Below are positions 9,518 to 20,944 of a stretch of 35,562 nt of DNA, piece by piece. The stretch is taken from positions 42,994 to 78,555 of the forward strand of contig CDMY01000427.1 of the NCBI GenBank assembly GCA_001179505.1, in the 5' to 3' direction. The position numbers and the translations under genes were made by a program. This DNA is from Vitrella brassicaformis (taxonomy: Eukaryota > Sar > Vitrellaceae). The notes beneath the pieces were generated by a model, which was given only the letters and a program-made list of their open reading frames with translations, did not search any database and was not told the DNA's origin. How positions within the stretch are numbered: position 1 is the first letter of the stretch; the number at the start of each line of letters is the position of its first letter.

Positions 9518-10708
9518 TACCGATAACCTCGCACAGCAGGTGGTTCCACGGCCGCAGCGCGCGGAACGTGTCCACGGCGGCCTCCGCCAGCGCACTCGAG
9601 GAGTAGAAATCTATGTCCTTGCCCTCCACCTTGGTGCCCACGTGGAAGGACTTGAGCTGCAACAGCCTGACCGACGGGTGGTTCTTAGCGTAGCCCTTGG
9701 GCGCCGTCTTCAACCGGTCACAGCCCGCCAGTGGATCATCGCCTGCGCAATATGTGTCGACACAATCAGCAGCCAGCATTGTTCGTGAATGGTTCTGCTG
9801 CGCGTGTCGTGTGGCTGACTGACCGAATGTCTGCTTGAACGATGCGTCGTTTGTGACGGCTCCGATCTGCTTGTCGCCTCCGTCGTCGATGAACTTGCGG
9901 ATGGTGTCGAGGTGGGTGGTCGACGGGCACCACATGCCGCCGCCAAACATGCTCTCGCCACTCGGATCAACACACACGTAGTACCCTGACACACCACCAC
10001 ACCACAGAGCACCACACCAAGAGCACACACACATGAGAATGCCTTCCTGTGCACAGATGGGTCATATGCCGGGTGCTCACCCGGTGAGGGTGTTTTCTTG
10101 TCCCCGGCGTACGATAGGAAGGCCGACATGGACGTCTTGTACGGCCGCTGGTCGGGGGTGAAACGCAAATCACCTGCATCAGGGAGGGACACACACGTGG
10201 GTGATTCTCGCACATCCATCGAACCTTCATTGTGTATGTTGTATCGTGCGTACGGTTCATCTTGAAGATGCAGTTTTTGGGGTCGAGGTCCTTGAGTGCC
10301 GGGTCGAACTCCGCCACCTGGGCGATGATGCCCTTGACAAACTCCTGGAAATCGGCTCTCGCAGCGTCGTAGTGCTTCTTGTTGGACTTGACCCAGTCGC
10401 TACTGTTGTTGCTCGCCTGATGGGGGGATGCAACCAACGCACACAGCAGGGACACAGCACAAAACACATCCATCCATTGCTCGCCCTCCTCTCTTTGTTT
10501 CCCATGCATCCTCGCCCACCAAATCATGCAGAAACGCTACAGTGGTCTCGTGCAGGCACGGCAGGCCACCGCCATCGCCAGCGGCAGCAGCGGCGGCAGC
10601 GCTATCGTCGGCTCTGGCTGGGCCGCTGGAGGTGCGGCAGGCCTTGAGCTGACGCACCTCATCGCCGAAGAACACGCCTCCGTATGGGGTGCCCTTCCTC
10701 TTAGACAT
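9495..10708 (-). CDS. DUF2461 family protein (284 aa)
   Basis: Five exons, 10708-10520, 10416-10254, 10173-10081, 9985-9824 and 9742-9495, give an uninterrupted 284-codon frame with all GT-AG junctions in phase. The product matches DUF2461 (TIGR02453 type): SNNSSDWVKSNKKHYDAARA near the start of the domain, CIFKMNRDLRFTPDQRPYK, GYYVCVDPSGESMFGGGMW, and LKTAPKGYAKNHP followed by LLQLKSF. Family members are usually 210-240 residues. The extra length is an N-terminal Ala-rich segment (about residues 25-50). The molecular function of the family is unknown. The ATG at 10708 is the first in frame and faces the permease gene at 10882, with only 173 bases between the two start codons. Confidence 0.95.
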
Positions 10709-10881
10709 GTCGCTTCTATTTCACCACACTCCGTTGCCTTCAAGCTCGCGCCTCGCGATGGTAGATCTCGCCTCACACACGAGTGCCTTCATCGATTGGA
10801 GCAAGAGGCGATTCATCCCATGGTGTTTTTCAGCGTGATCTGGCAACCGCCGTCTTGTATGTGACTTGTGACCATCTGACG
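10709..10881. promoter_or_regulatory. Compact divergent promoter between DUF2461 and the permease
   Basis: Only 173 bases separate two divergently read start codons, so both promoters and 5' UTRs must lie here. It contains AGCTCGCGCCTCGCGAT at 10743-10759, loosely like the GCTCGCA motif of other starts. No TATA box is obvious. Confidence 0.5.
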
Positions 10882-12601
10882 ATGAGCTCTCCCGGTGTGG
10901 ATCCGTCACCGTCGCCTGACTCTCTGTCACGGCTGCAGTCGCCCTACAGTACGGTGTCTGAGCCGGGGCATGAAGGCATGGGAGAGCGGCGGAGAGGGAG
11001 CAACTCTTCCACCTCACGACCTGGGAGAAGGCCAAGGTCAGCAACTTTGCTTCAGACGCTGCTTCAGACGCTTCATTAATGGCATGTTTCTCTGTCTTTG
11101 TGTGTGCGTGTTTGCAGGTCACAGTCGCTTCACGAGCCGCTCCTCGACAAGGCGACCCTCTCCCTCCACTCCTTCTTGGCCGAAGACTTATATCGAGACC
11201 CCGATGCCGTTCCAGGACTGCCAGGTTCACTCGGCCCGCCGGTGCGCCGCCGCACGGCCCCTGGGAGTCGGCTGTCGTGGCCCCCTGGTGGCCGTGAGGT
11301 GCCGTCGTTTCTGCCGCCATCGCCCCTGCCTGGCGTCAAGGAGGAGGAAGTCATCGGGGAAGATGGTGAAGAGCTGATCGAGTATGAAGGGGTAAGCCGG
11401 ATAGACAGGAGAGAGAGTGTGCATACACGTGCAGTGCACGCCTCTGTGTGTGTACGCCTCGGCAGGAGATGGTGGTATTGGTTCATCGGAAGAAGGCGAA
11501 TGTGTTTGACACGGTGCTGACGATACTGAAGGCCTTCCTGGCCACCGCTGTCTTGTTCGTGCCCAGCGGTTTCCGCAATGGAGGCCTCTTGTTTAGTCCG
11601 CTGGTCATGCTGGTGTCGGGCCTGTGCAACATCACATGCATGGTCAGACTCATCGAGTGCTGCCAACCAGGTGGGCGCCTACACCTAGCCACGTTCCTCT
11701 GCTGCATTGTGTGTGTCCGGTGTGTAGATCGTGAGACGTTGGCAGAGATATCGCAGGCCGCCTTTGGCCATTGGGCGCGTGTGGCTGTCGACCTTTCCTT
11801 GCTGTTCAGCCAGGTGAGTGTGAGAGAGAGAAAGGTGGGAAGCGGCTGCATGACCATGTGTGTTGAACGTAGCTGGGATACTCGTGTGCATCACTCATAT
11901 TTGTGGCGCAATGTCTGCAAGTGAGCTAACCAAAGGGGCTGGGAGGAAGAAGGAAACTAACGATGGGCTGTGTGTGTGTGTGTGTGTGTGTAGGATGTGT
12001 TGTTGAGTCTGACTGATTGTTCGCCGACCTTCAACGGCACGGTGGTGCTAGTGACCTTCATTTGGCTGCAGCTCTTCCTCTGCGTGCCCACTGCATGGGT
12101 GCGCAGACTCAAGTAAGCCCGTGAACAGAGGAAATTCGTGGCCAACACACACGTGATTGGATCTCCATGCAGGTATTTGGCCCCGTCGTTTCTTCTCGCT
12201 GATGCTCTCATCGCACTCGGCCTCGCATCGATTGCCGGGTCACTGACACACACTGGACGTGTCTGCATATCGGTCTAATTCATGCAAATGTTGTGTGTGC
12301 AGTTATGCTGCGTATCATTTAGGCAGCTCGGGCACCACCAGTTCAGTGCAGCTTGTGAACAGGACACACTGGCCCGTCTTCCTCGGCTTTGCCGTCTACC
12401 TCTTCGAAGGTACGCAGCGACGAACACACGCAGATGTGCAACCAGCCGTGACACAGAGACTGCCTGGATAGGTGTCCCGGCGCTGCTTCCGATTCGCCAT
12501 GCAATGGAACAGGACGACCAACACAAACTGCCGACCATACTTAGCAAGACGTGAGCAAGGCGGGCAGACTGAGACAAGGATGTGGTACCCTTGCTGCACA
12601 C

Positions 12602-12640
<39 letters not shown>

Positions 12641-13496
12641 AGGATGTGGGGGATAGTGCTCTTCGAAATCTTATTTGGGATGCTGGCCTACTCGGCATTC
12701 GGCGCACAGACCAATCCCTTCATCCTGACCAATCTGCCCAACGTGCCCGTCACGTGGACACTGCAGGTAATTACCCATACACATGAATGAACCCATCAAC
12801 GGGCCCAGTACCCTACCTCGTGTGTGTGTCTGTGTGTGTGTTTGTCAGTTTCTGTATGCCATGGCCTGTCTATTGACCTTCCCCATCATCTTGTGGCCGG
12901 TTACAAGGGCCTTGGAGGGCTGGCTATTCGAAGGCACGCCTTTCTCAATCGCGAGAAAGTGACTCACACGCAGACGTACACAGAGAGAGTGCAGCTGCCC
13001 TGGGTGCACGCATCGATTTGTCATCTGTGCGTGCCCGTAGGTGGCGGAAGAACCTCCTTCGGACAGGTGTAGTTGTGTGTGGTGCGGTGGTCGCGACCAT
13101 GGGCCAGAGTGACTTCAACTCATTCATCGCCATCGTGGGGTCCGTCTGCTGCGTCCCGCTGGGACTCATATACCCCGCTCTATTCCACCTCAAGTATGCA
13201 AACCATCTTACACGCACAGACGTTGCAGAACGCTCTTTTTCGCTTGCGTGGTCAGGCTGGTGTGTCTGCCTTCGTACTCTCCTGGTCTAATTGCGGGCCA
13301 GGACGGTGGCACGCTCAGTGGGGATGCACCACACGAGAAGGCGAGGCGAATGAAGGAGTGCTGGTGGGACAAGGGTGGTGTGCTCGACCTGGTGCTTATG
13401 GCGATTGGGGTGTGTGTGATGGTATTCACCGCCACGATGGCCATTCGGCTGTGGCGGAGCGAATCACCCATTAGCCATTGCGGAAAGCTTCAGTAG
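10882..13496 (+). CDS. Amino acid permease of the AAAP (AVT/PAT, SLC36-like) family, 572 aa
   Basis: Twelve exons: 10882-11036, 11118-11391, 11466-11670, 11728-11813, 11994-12112, 12173-12238, 12303-12409, 12472-12550, 12643-12766, 12849-12958, 13041-13193 and 13256-13496. All junctions are in phase and sum to 573 codons. A hydrophilic N-terminus of about 145 residues (Ser/Pro and acidic) precedes the transporter core. The core starts KANVFDTVLTILKAFLATAV and continues FVPSGFRNGG, the first-helix signature of Aa_trans proteins. About ten hydrophobic segments follow, with the last helix after CWWDKGGVLD. Members move neutral amino acids with protons across plasma, vacuolar or endosomal membranes; the substrate here cannot be told. 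Several introns end in long TG repeats. The final 60 residues are poorly conserved in kind. Confidence 0.93.
11966..11993 (+). repeat. (TG)n tract directly before a 3' splice site
   Basis: A TG run ends in TAG at the acceptor of permease exon 5. A longer one occurs at 12608-12642 before exon 9. Such tracts take the place of a pyrimidine tract in many introns of this window. Confidence 0.9.
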
Positions 13497-13701
13497 AGTG
13501 GTGCTCGTGTCTATTTGTGTGTTGATTGTGTGGACATTTCTGGACTGTGTGTGTTGATTCATAAAGCATTTCGTGGATGCAGCCCCGGCTCCACACATGA
13601 GAGACATGAAGTAGAGTTGCTGGCTGACAAATACAAACAAATACCCCATACGACCCCCCACACACCACACCCACACGATGACACGACGGTTCCACGTCGC
13701 C

Positions 13702-15567
13702 TCATTTCTTCTTTTTGCCCTTTTTCTTTCCCTTCTTGGCCCTCTCCTCCTTCCGATCGTCGGCCTCCTGATGTGACAGCAACACACACACACATAACAA
13801 CATACACGGAGAGATGACGCCAGTGACTGTTGTGTGTGTGGGTGTTTGCCTGCATGAGTTGGTCCATGAGGTCCTTCTCCTTCTGCGCATCGTCCTCCGC
13901 CGCCCTCTGCCAGTCAGCCAAACGATCCTGAACGGAACACACGCGCACGCACACGGCAATAGCCAGTTGCCAGGCAGATTTTTGTGTCTCTTGTCGCCCT
14001 CCCTGCCTACCTTCATTCGGTGCAGCCGCCTTTCCTCCACAGCTTCAATCTCCAACCTGACACACACACCCATACAGTGACCGCCGGCCCACCTGTCACT
14101 GCGTGCTGAACTTACCTCATGGCCTCGAGAGCCATGTCATAGTGCTTCCTCCTGAGGTCCTCGGCATACATGGTGTGCCGCTCCATCTTCTCGCGACGCC
14201 GCAGCTCACTCTGCCGCTCACTGTTGCGCGCCAGCAGGGCCTGCAGACGACGGTGCTGCGCCACCTCTGACACCACACACACAGGGGAGAGACACGGGTC
14301 AGAGTGGCCGGCCGGGTCGTGTGAACTCGTGTGTCTACCGAGCTCGTTGTTGCCCATGTCGATCTGCGTGATGTATTCATTTCGTTCGAGGGACTTCAGC
14401 AGCGCCTCACCTGATGCCTGATAGAGCAGAGAAGGAATGCACCTGACGACAGACAGAGACGTGGCCAGTGCATGTCTCGGCTACGGGAAGAATGTGGTTT
14501 TTGAAGAGGTTGAGGACTCTGATCCCCCGGTTGTGCTCCAGCCTCGTGAAAAACAGTGTCAGGCCGCTCTCGTCGTTGCCATTCGCAGTCAACAGGTTGT
14601 TGGACAGATTGAGATACTTCAAGCTGGACGAAGCGACACACGCATACACATAGATGTTCACGTCTCCCTCGCTCCCTCTATCTGCAACACCCACCTGGTG
14701 TTCTCCTTGAGTGCCACTGCGAACGCCTTTGCCGATTCAACACCCAGATAGTTGCCCTCGAGGTCGAGCGCACCCAGGTACTTGTTCTGCCTGAGCATCT
14801 GCGCCACCACCTCACCGTCCTGGTCAGTCAGGCCGCGACGAGACAGGTCCAGGCTGAAGAGGGACTTGTTGTTGGCCAGACCATCCTGCAAAGAGAAGAA
14901 CGGGCACGATGAGGTCAACCGAGGCGATGTTGTGATTGTCGTGGCTTGCCTGCATGAGCAGCCTGAGCCTGACGGGGTTGAGGTCGAGTCCGGAGAGGGC
15001 CACGTCTCTGTCTGACGTGTTGCTCTTGAGCTGATGGATCAGCTTCTCAAGACCTGACACAAGTGAATGGATGGAACAATCATCGATCGCATCTGTGTGT
15101 CCGTGGGGTCCTCACCTCCTTCCAGCCTGCTCCTCTGCTCCTCTTCCTCGCGCCTCTTCCTCTCCTCCTGCACACACACACAGGCAATCGTTGGTTATCG
15201 CCTGCCTCTCCGGAAGAATGAAAGACATGCAGTGGCGATTCGCTGACTGACCTCTTCCATTCGTTTCCTCCTCTCCTGCTGTCTCCTCTTCTCCTCCTGC
15301 TCTTTGAGGCGCCGCTCGGCCTCCTTCTGCTGCTGCTCCTTGATACGAGCTGCCTCCTCCTGCAGTGCACAGGCAACACACAACACAACAACACAGGTTT
15401 GCATGATGCATCGGTCGGTTTGTGCGTCTTACCTCTTTCCTTCTGAGTTCCATTTCCCTCTTGCGTGCGAGCATGGCCTTGGTCCTCTCAGTCTGTGGCA
15501 GAATCTCCACCACAGGCTCGAAGACCAGCCCGCCACTCGCAGGCGCATCGTTGTCGGCGTCACCCAT
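13702..15567 (-). CDS. Leucine-rich-repeat protein with coiled-coil ends (382 aa)
   Basis: Eleven exons: 15567-15433, 15359-15252, 15167-15116, 15053-14950, 14885-14695, 14623-14485, 14417-14339, 14266-14116, 14056-14011, 13927-13850 and 13767-13702. Together they give 383 in-phase codons. The N-terminal ~100 residues end in a charged coiled coil (RIKEQQQKEAERRLKEQEEK). Residues about 110-260 hold ribonuclease-inhibitor-type LRRs: SLFSLDLSRRGLTDQDGEVV, YLGALDLEGNYLG, LKYLNLSNNLL, IRVLNLFKNHIL and ITQIDMGNNEL. A second charged helix and a lysine tail (KKGKKKGKKKK) follow. Two introns use a GC donor, both after Leu-Met-Gln codons (14949 and 13849). It is probably a protein-binding scaffold. LRR plus coiled-coil proteins of this kind are common in flagellate and alveolate genomes, but no specific role is shown. 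Confidence 0.9.
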
Positions 15568-15820
15568 GACGGTGGAGGAATCAACGACAACAAGCAAAGA
15601 GCTGAAACAAACAGTGGAAAGTGTCCGAACCAAAAAGAAGCAGCAACTTGAATTCACTTTCAGCCCCACTGCAAGGTAGGGTTTCGTACGTTTCATGCCC
15701 TATCCACCCGATTCTTCTGTGTGCTGCAGATCTGCACCTTTGCTCAGCTGCAGGTGAAATAACACTGTGATTGATGATCACGTGACGTGTTGCTTCGTAT
15801 TTCCTGGTGTTCTCTTGCAG
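15568..15820. promoter_or_regulatory. Divergent promoter region
   Basis: These 253 bases separate the LRR and BTB-like start codons. The bases just before the BTB-like ATG read TTCTCTTGCAG, a good 3' splice site, so that gene may have a non-coding first exon here. Confidence 0.45.
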
Positions 15821-18770
15821 ATGGATTCTCTCGAGCTTGCTCTCGGGTGGGATGCGGATCTCCCAGAGCCCGATGAGTCCCCTGTCTGTGAGGTGGTCTT
15901 CATCAAGAGGGGTGAAGATCCCGATAGCGTTGGCGAGGGCCGCAGACTGCGTGTCAGCAGAGAGATATTGATGGAGTTCGAGTACTTCAGAACGGTGAGC
16001 AAGGCGAGCACACAGCAAGGACGCAGGGAAGAAATACTTGAGGGCTCTCTTGTGCTTGCATTGGCTTCGTTCAGATGGAGTCGCTCTCTTTGTCGAGCCA
16101 TCGAGTGCAGCCATCCAATCGCTTTGTCATTGTGGATGTAGACTCGCAAGTGGCGGCCATCGTCCTGCAGAGCGAGAGGGCGATGGTCAAGTCGCTGACC
16201 GAGGACAACTTCATCGACGTGTTGGTGGCACTGGAGTACTTCACCGGTGGATGCTCTCATAGTGTCTTGAAATGTATCGCGACAAAGGTGGGAGCGACGG
16301 ACACGTAATTGATGCACACATACTCCAACCCAACCACACTTGTGGTGGGCAGAAGCTTTGTGTGTATGTGTGTGTGCAGATAGACCGCCAGTTCCTAGGC
16401 GACAGCGTGTGTGTCATGGCCCTTCTGCAGTCCCTCGACCAGCCTCCCATCGGCCGCCTCATCTCCGGCCACCTCCACCGGACTGCCCTCGCTGACATGG
16501 TGATCCACCATCCCGAGTGCATCAAGCCGCTGTACAACAGGGTGCCCGGCGATGAGGCCAGACAGGCCGCTATCGTCCTCGTCGACAACATCGATCGGTC
16601 GTCCTGGTGGCCAGCGACACAGCAGATGGGGCACTTCCTCACCGAGGCCACCAACTCTCCTTCCCTCCGTGACGCACTACGTACGTGGCCGAGTCTCCCC
16701 ATTTTTACCCCTCCGTGCCTGCATCTGTTTTCTTGTCGTCTTGTAATCTTCAGATAAGGTGTCCGCTTCCCGCAAGCGCTCCCTGCACACCCATACGATC
16801 GAGCCCTTCCAGCCCTTTGGGACCACCGCCACCCCTGTCACCCTTCAGGACCTTCGCGTGACCATTCGACCCTGGAAGGTCTGTCGGTGTGCTCCAATGG
16901 ACGATCAAGGCCACAAGGGTACGCCAATAGACTGATGTTCCGCATGCCACTCTCTTCATGCGTATGTGCTCTCTTCTGGGCGTCCATCAGGATTGGAGGA
17001 CGAATCGGTTGACACGGCCAAGGCGCTGCACATGCGCATCGCCCAGAGCGGACACAAGGTGACGGAGGTGACCAAGTGGCAGGTTCTCACGGTGCCGGCG
17101 CCTGCATTCCCCGGGACGGCGTGTCATTCGATCAGCGGCGTGCTAACAATCGAGAGGAAGGGCCAGCCCCCCGTGACCCTCCATAGCATCGATGACTTCG
17201 TGTCACCCATGTGTGTCACGATCGACGACGAGAAGTGTCAGACGTCGATGGAGGTGGCCAATCTGCCGGCCGACGAGCTGGTGCGACAGGGGGTGGGGGA
17301 TGTGCGGCTGAAAAAGGTGACGCTGCGGCTGACGGTGACGCGCTACCCATACGCGACGGTCGCATTGCACTATCTGCGCGTTTGTATTGAGCAGCGGAAG
17401 TGGAGTGAGATCAACCAGATGTCTCAGTAAGCGGACGAGAGACCAAAAAAGAGAGAGGGAGAGGGAGAGGGCAGACACAAAGACACGTCCGCTTTTGCTG
17501 TCGGTGTGGTGTGCGTGTCAGTGCACTGGGCAAGGAGGCAAGGGAGACTGTGCTCGAGCAGCTGTGTCATTTGGAGCCGAGGACCACCTCACGGCTGGCG
17601 GCCGTGGTGGGCCACTGGTGCCGCGACGCCATCACCGAGCTCAGCCCAGAGCTGTCGGCAGCCGTGGCCCGAGTGCCCAGCCCGCCCGACACCAGGACAT
17701 CAACCTGCCCCAACATCCTCTCGACGTATAGTGATGACATGCGTGTGTTCCTCGAGCACGTGCTACCGCTGATGCAGCCCTCGCACCAGCGGCAGTGGTG
17801 CGAAGAGGCACGCGCCGTTGGGCCACTCTGTCAGCTCCTGAAGGAAACCAAGGTGAGTTAGTGAGTACCTGAGCACCTACTTGCTCACAAGGATGTGACG
17901 TTGTCCTAATCGTGTGTCCAGGCTGACAGGGACTGCATTAAGGATCTCCGTCGCACCATCCAAAACCTGCAGACGTGACACACACACACAAACACACACA
18001 CACACACGCAGAGAGAGAGACAGAGAGAGAGGCGAAGCCATCCATGTATGTGGTCTCTACTTTTCTTCAGCGAGTCGGCATTGAAGGACGCTGAGATAGC
18101 ACGCCTCAAGGCGAAACTTGGAGAGGCCTCACGCGACAGGTGAGGGGATAGAGGGGTCACGAAAGGTGGAAATTATAACCCCCCCNNNNNNNNNNNNNNN
18201 NNNNNNNNNNNNNNNNNNNNNNNNNNNNNNNNNNNNNNNNNNNNNNNNNNNNNNNNNNNNNNNNNNNNNNNNNNNNNNNNNNNNNNNNNNNNNNNNNNNN
18301 NNNNNNNNNNNNNNNNNNNNNNNNNNNNNNNNNNNNNNNNNNNNNNNNNNNNNNNNNNNNNNNNNNNNNNNNNNNNNNNNNNNNNNNNNNNNNNNNNNNN
18401 NNNNNNNNNNNNNNNNNNNNNNNNNNNNNNNNNNNNNNNNNNNNNNNNNNNNNNNNNNNNNNNNNNNNNNNNNNNNNNNNNNNNNCCCCCCCCCCCCCCC
18501 CCGACGGCTGTGCGATTTGTTTGTCTGCAGGAGTGGCGTGTCGTCGACTGACAAGGCATCCTCTCCGACCTCAACTCACGCAGACTGGTCAGCTTCTTAT
18601 TTGCACTAGGCTGCCGCCGTTCGATGACATCGGTGCATTTCCCCTTGTGCTGTATTCCCTTTGATTTCAGCCAAGCCACCACGTCGACCACCACTACGTC
18701 GACCCCAGCTGCCGACAGCCAACGCGGTACGGGCGCGGATGCATGTACGGCACCCTGGCTGGCTTCGTGT
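15821..18770 (+). CDS. BTB/POZ-like domain protein interrupted by an assembly gap
   Basis: Exons 15821-15994, 16075-16287, 16380-16680, 16754-16918, 16991-17426, 17522-17852, 17922-17974 and 18071-18139 join in phase. After the N gap an exon starts at 18531 in matching phase. The N-terminus looks like a BTB fold: RRLRVSREILMEFEYFRT, a strand FVIVDVDSQVAAIVL, and LTEDNFIDVLVALEYF followed by a helical region to about residue 210. BTB domains mediate dimerisation and often cullin-3 recruitment (family knowledge). The middle (about residues 230-500) is unassigned. The end is a coiled coil (ESALKDAEIARLKAKLGE) and a Ser/Thr-rich tail. The terminus is either TAG at 18607-18609 or, if 18591 is a donor, in the exon beginning at 18671. 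The ATG directly follows a splice-acceptor-like TTGCAG, so an upstream non-coding exon is likely. Confidence 0.75.
18186..18485. other. Sequence gap of 300 N bordered by poly-C
   Basis: Exactly 300 N, a placeholder length, lie between CCCCC and a run of 17 C. The gap falls in an intron of the BTB-like gene, and a long C/G homopolymer is the probable cause. Additional coding exons could be hidden here. Confidence 0.95.
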
Positions 18771-18859
18771 GCGGTGCGCGAGCTGTCTGTCTGTGTGGTG
18801 TGTCTGCTATGCCGTCAGATGTTGCTCCATCGCCGCCAATCTTCATCTTTGGCCGGCAA

Positions 18860-19348
18860 TATTGATTGAGAGACAGATAGACTGACAGATGATGCGCGGT
18901 GCGGTTCGTAGACAGATGATGCAATTCGACTCGATCGCGATGTGCATACGAGATGCGTCTGAGGTCCGTTCACGCATTCATAGCTTGATGGACGGCCCTT
19001 CTGTCGTGTGTGTGTTCGTCTGTGCATGAGACCCTTTCCCCCACCCTACTGTACAGCCTTACTATGCTATGCTATGCAATGCTCGTCTCAGACACGATTA
19101 CACAATCACTCGGCGAAGGCTTAGCTGTGTGGCGTCAACCATGACCAGATGCATCCATTGCTCCCCGCCTCATGAACACACGACTACACCAAGTAAGTAG
19201 ACGATGTCACCCTCCTTGCAATGTCATCATCACCAGCGTCCGACTCGCATGTCATTGCCAGCTCAACACCCACTGCACAGACAGAGGCAAGGCGGAGACA
19301 CCACGTCGCACATCTGGCATTTTGTCGCTGGACGTGTTCGTACCGTCG
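18860..19348. other. Intergenic stretch without a supported gene
   Basis: No in-phase exon pair is visible. It contains TATGCTATGCTATGCAATGC at 19063-19082, a short irregular repeat. Confidence 0.5.
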
Positions 19349-20800
19349 CTATCGGCCGAACATCCTGGCTGCGACGTCGGGTCCCAGCACAGCACGGGCC
19401 AGCCGAGTGGTCTGCGGGAAGCGGTTCTTGAAGGCAGCACCCACGCCCCACTCAGCCGCCTCGGTCGTGAAGAACCCAACACGCACTGCAGACCAGAAAA
19501 CATGGCAACAAGTACCCATGCTGTGGTTATGAGGATGCCGATTCTGCGCTGAGCTTACTCATCCCGGACATCCAGTAGTCCGGTCCGAGATGTCCATCCA
19601 CGCGACGAATGAGTGGCTGGCGTCGGTCAGCACGAGACGATGACGACGGTCGCTGCCGGCTCCGCAGCAGAATGCGGTCGTGGTGCTGCATCCCTCCACT
19701 GGTACGTGGGGCGACTCCATCAGCAGGATGTGCAGCCGATTGTTCCCAGCATGCCTGAGAAATGACGTGCGCACACACACACATCGACTAAGAGACACAC
19801 GTGGGGACGGACTGCCTGTTCACCTATCGACTATGAAGACGCCAGCTTGATTCCACGCAGCGTTCGAATGAGTGCGCCCGAAGTGGCTGAGAAGGACTCT
19901 CTTGACGAGCGACGACATAGAGGAATCGGTGAATGCAGAATGAGACGGCACCGCCCCCCCGGAATGGGTAATTCTGCTACGAACGGGTGGGTCGTGCGGC
20001 TGTCTGTACTGCTGGTATGAGTGGCCGGCAGGGAGGGATGGGTTCAACGTGAGCTCGAGTCTGTTATAGTCCTTGATGGCGCGCAGCCTCCCGCCACGCT
20101 GGAAAATCCGCATCGTCAAGCCGTTACCCCAGTGGATGTGGCGGCCGACCATCTTGAGCTGAGCCAACACATGAGGAGTGGCCATGTACACCTGCACATA
20201 CAATAAACACAGCCAATATCAGTGAGCCATCCTGACCATCCCCTGCCTGCCTGCCTGCCTGCTGACCATCTTGTTTTTGTGTTGGTGTAGATCAGCAGCA
20301 GTGAGGATGATGGGCAGCTGGCAGTAGCCCAACTGCATCGCCAGGTCAATCGCCTCAGCCATCTCGCCCCAGCCACCCAACTCAACTACACACACGGCCG
20401 TCAGCAGCTCCGCCACATCCATCTGCCGATCGTCGAATGACAGCAGCTGCTGTCCGGTGGCCGTCCGTCGCAGCCCCGCCTGTGTGCTGAGGGAATGGCT
20501 GAGCCGCTGTCGCAGCTCAGGCGCTTGAAAGAGGTCTCTCAGCCATGTACAAGTCGTTCTCAGCCGCAATATGTCTGCGAGGCTCAGCACGTAGAAGGTC
20601 CGAGGGCCGACGAAGTAATACAAAATGGGATGCTGCTGATGGTGCGTGTGCTGCATCACGGCGCCGGCGCAGCGGGATGAATCAACAGCACTCGGGACCA
20701 ACCGGGTGGATTCCGGTGAGAAGGACGGGGCGAGAAGAGGCGATGGGTGAATCGCGATGCCGGGCAAGTTGAGGGCGAATGTGATGCGGGAAGCCCTCAA
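19349..20800 (-). CDS. F-box-like protein, with an apparent frame break near its end
   Basis: Exons 20800-20267, 20191-19824 and 19754-19559 give 366 in-phase codons, ending TGA at 19561-19559. An F-box-like motif occurs near residue 65: FVGPRTFYVLSLADILRLRT followed by TCTWLRDLF. F-box proteins recruit targets to SCF ubiquitin ligases (family knowledge). Codon third positions are GC-rich up to WMDISD (about 19588), then turn AT-rich in this frame and GC-rich in another (PDYWMSGM). In that second frame a strong GTAAGC donor at 19558 joins an exon 19485-19349 encoding VGFFTTEAAEWGVGAAFKN and ending TAG. So a missing base near 19585 may hide the true C-terminus. The start at 20800 is the first in-frame ATG; a later Met near residue 49 is possible. 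Confidence 0.65.
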
Positions 20801-20944
20801 AAGAGCAACACAAAAGAGGGGAGATCTGCAAATGAGCTCGCAGATCTTTGCGAGCTTAGCCGCTTCCCTTCCCTCTCACAGCCCCCTTCTCTCGCCTTTC
20901 CCACTTTTCCGTCGGTTGATTGAGGCGTATCCCCGGTCTTCGTG
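20801..20944. promoter_or_regulatory. Divergent promoter with inverted CTCGCA repeats
   Basis: These 144 bases lie between the F-box-like and SS18-like starts. They contain GCTCGCAGATCTTTGCGAGC at 20836-20855, an inverted repeat whose arms read GCTCGCA and TGCGAGC. The arm is the motif found upstream of other starts in the window. Confidence 0.55.
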
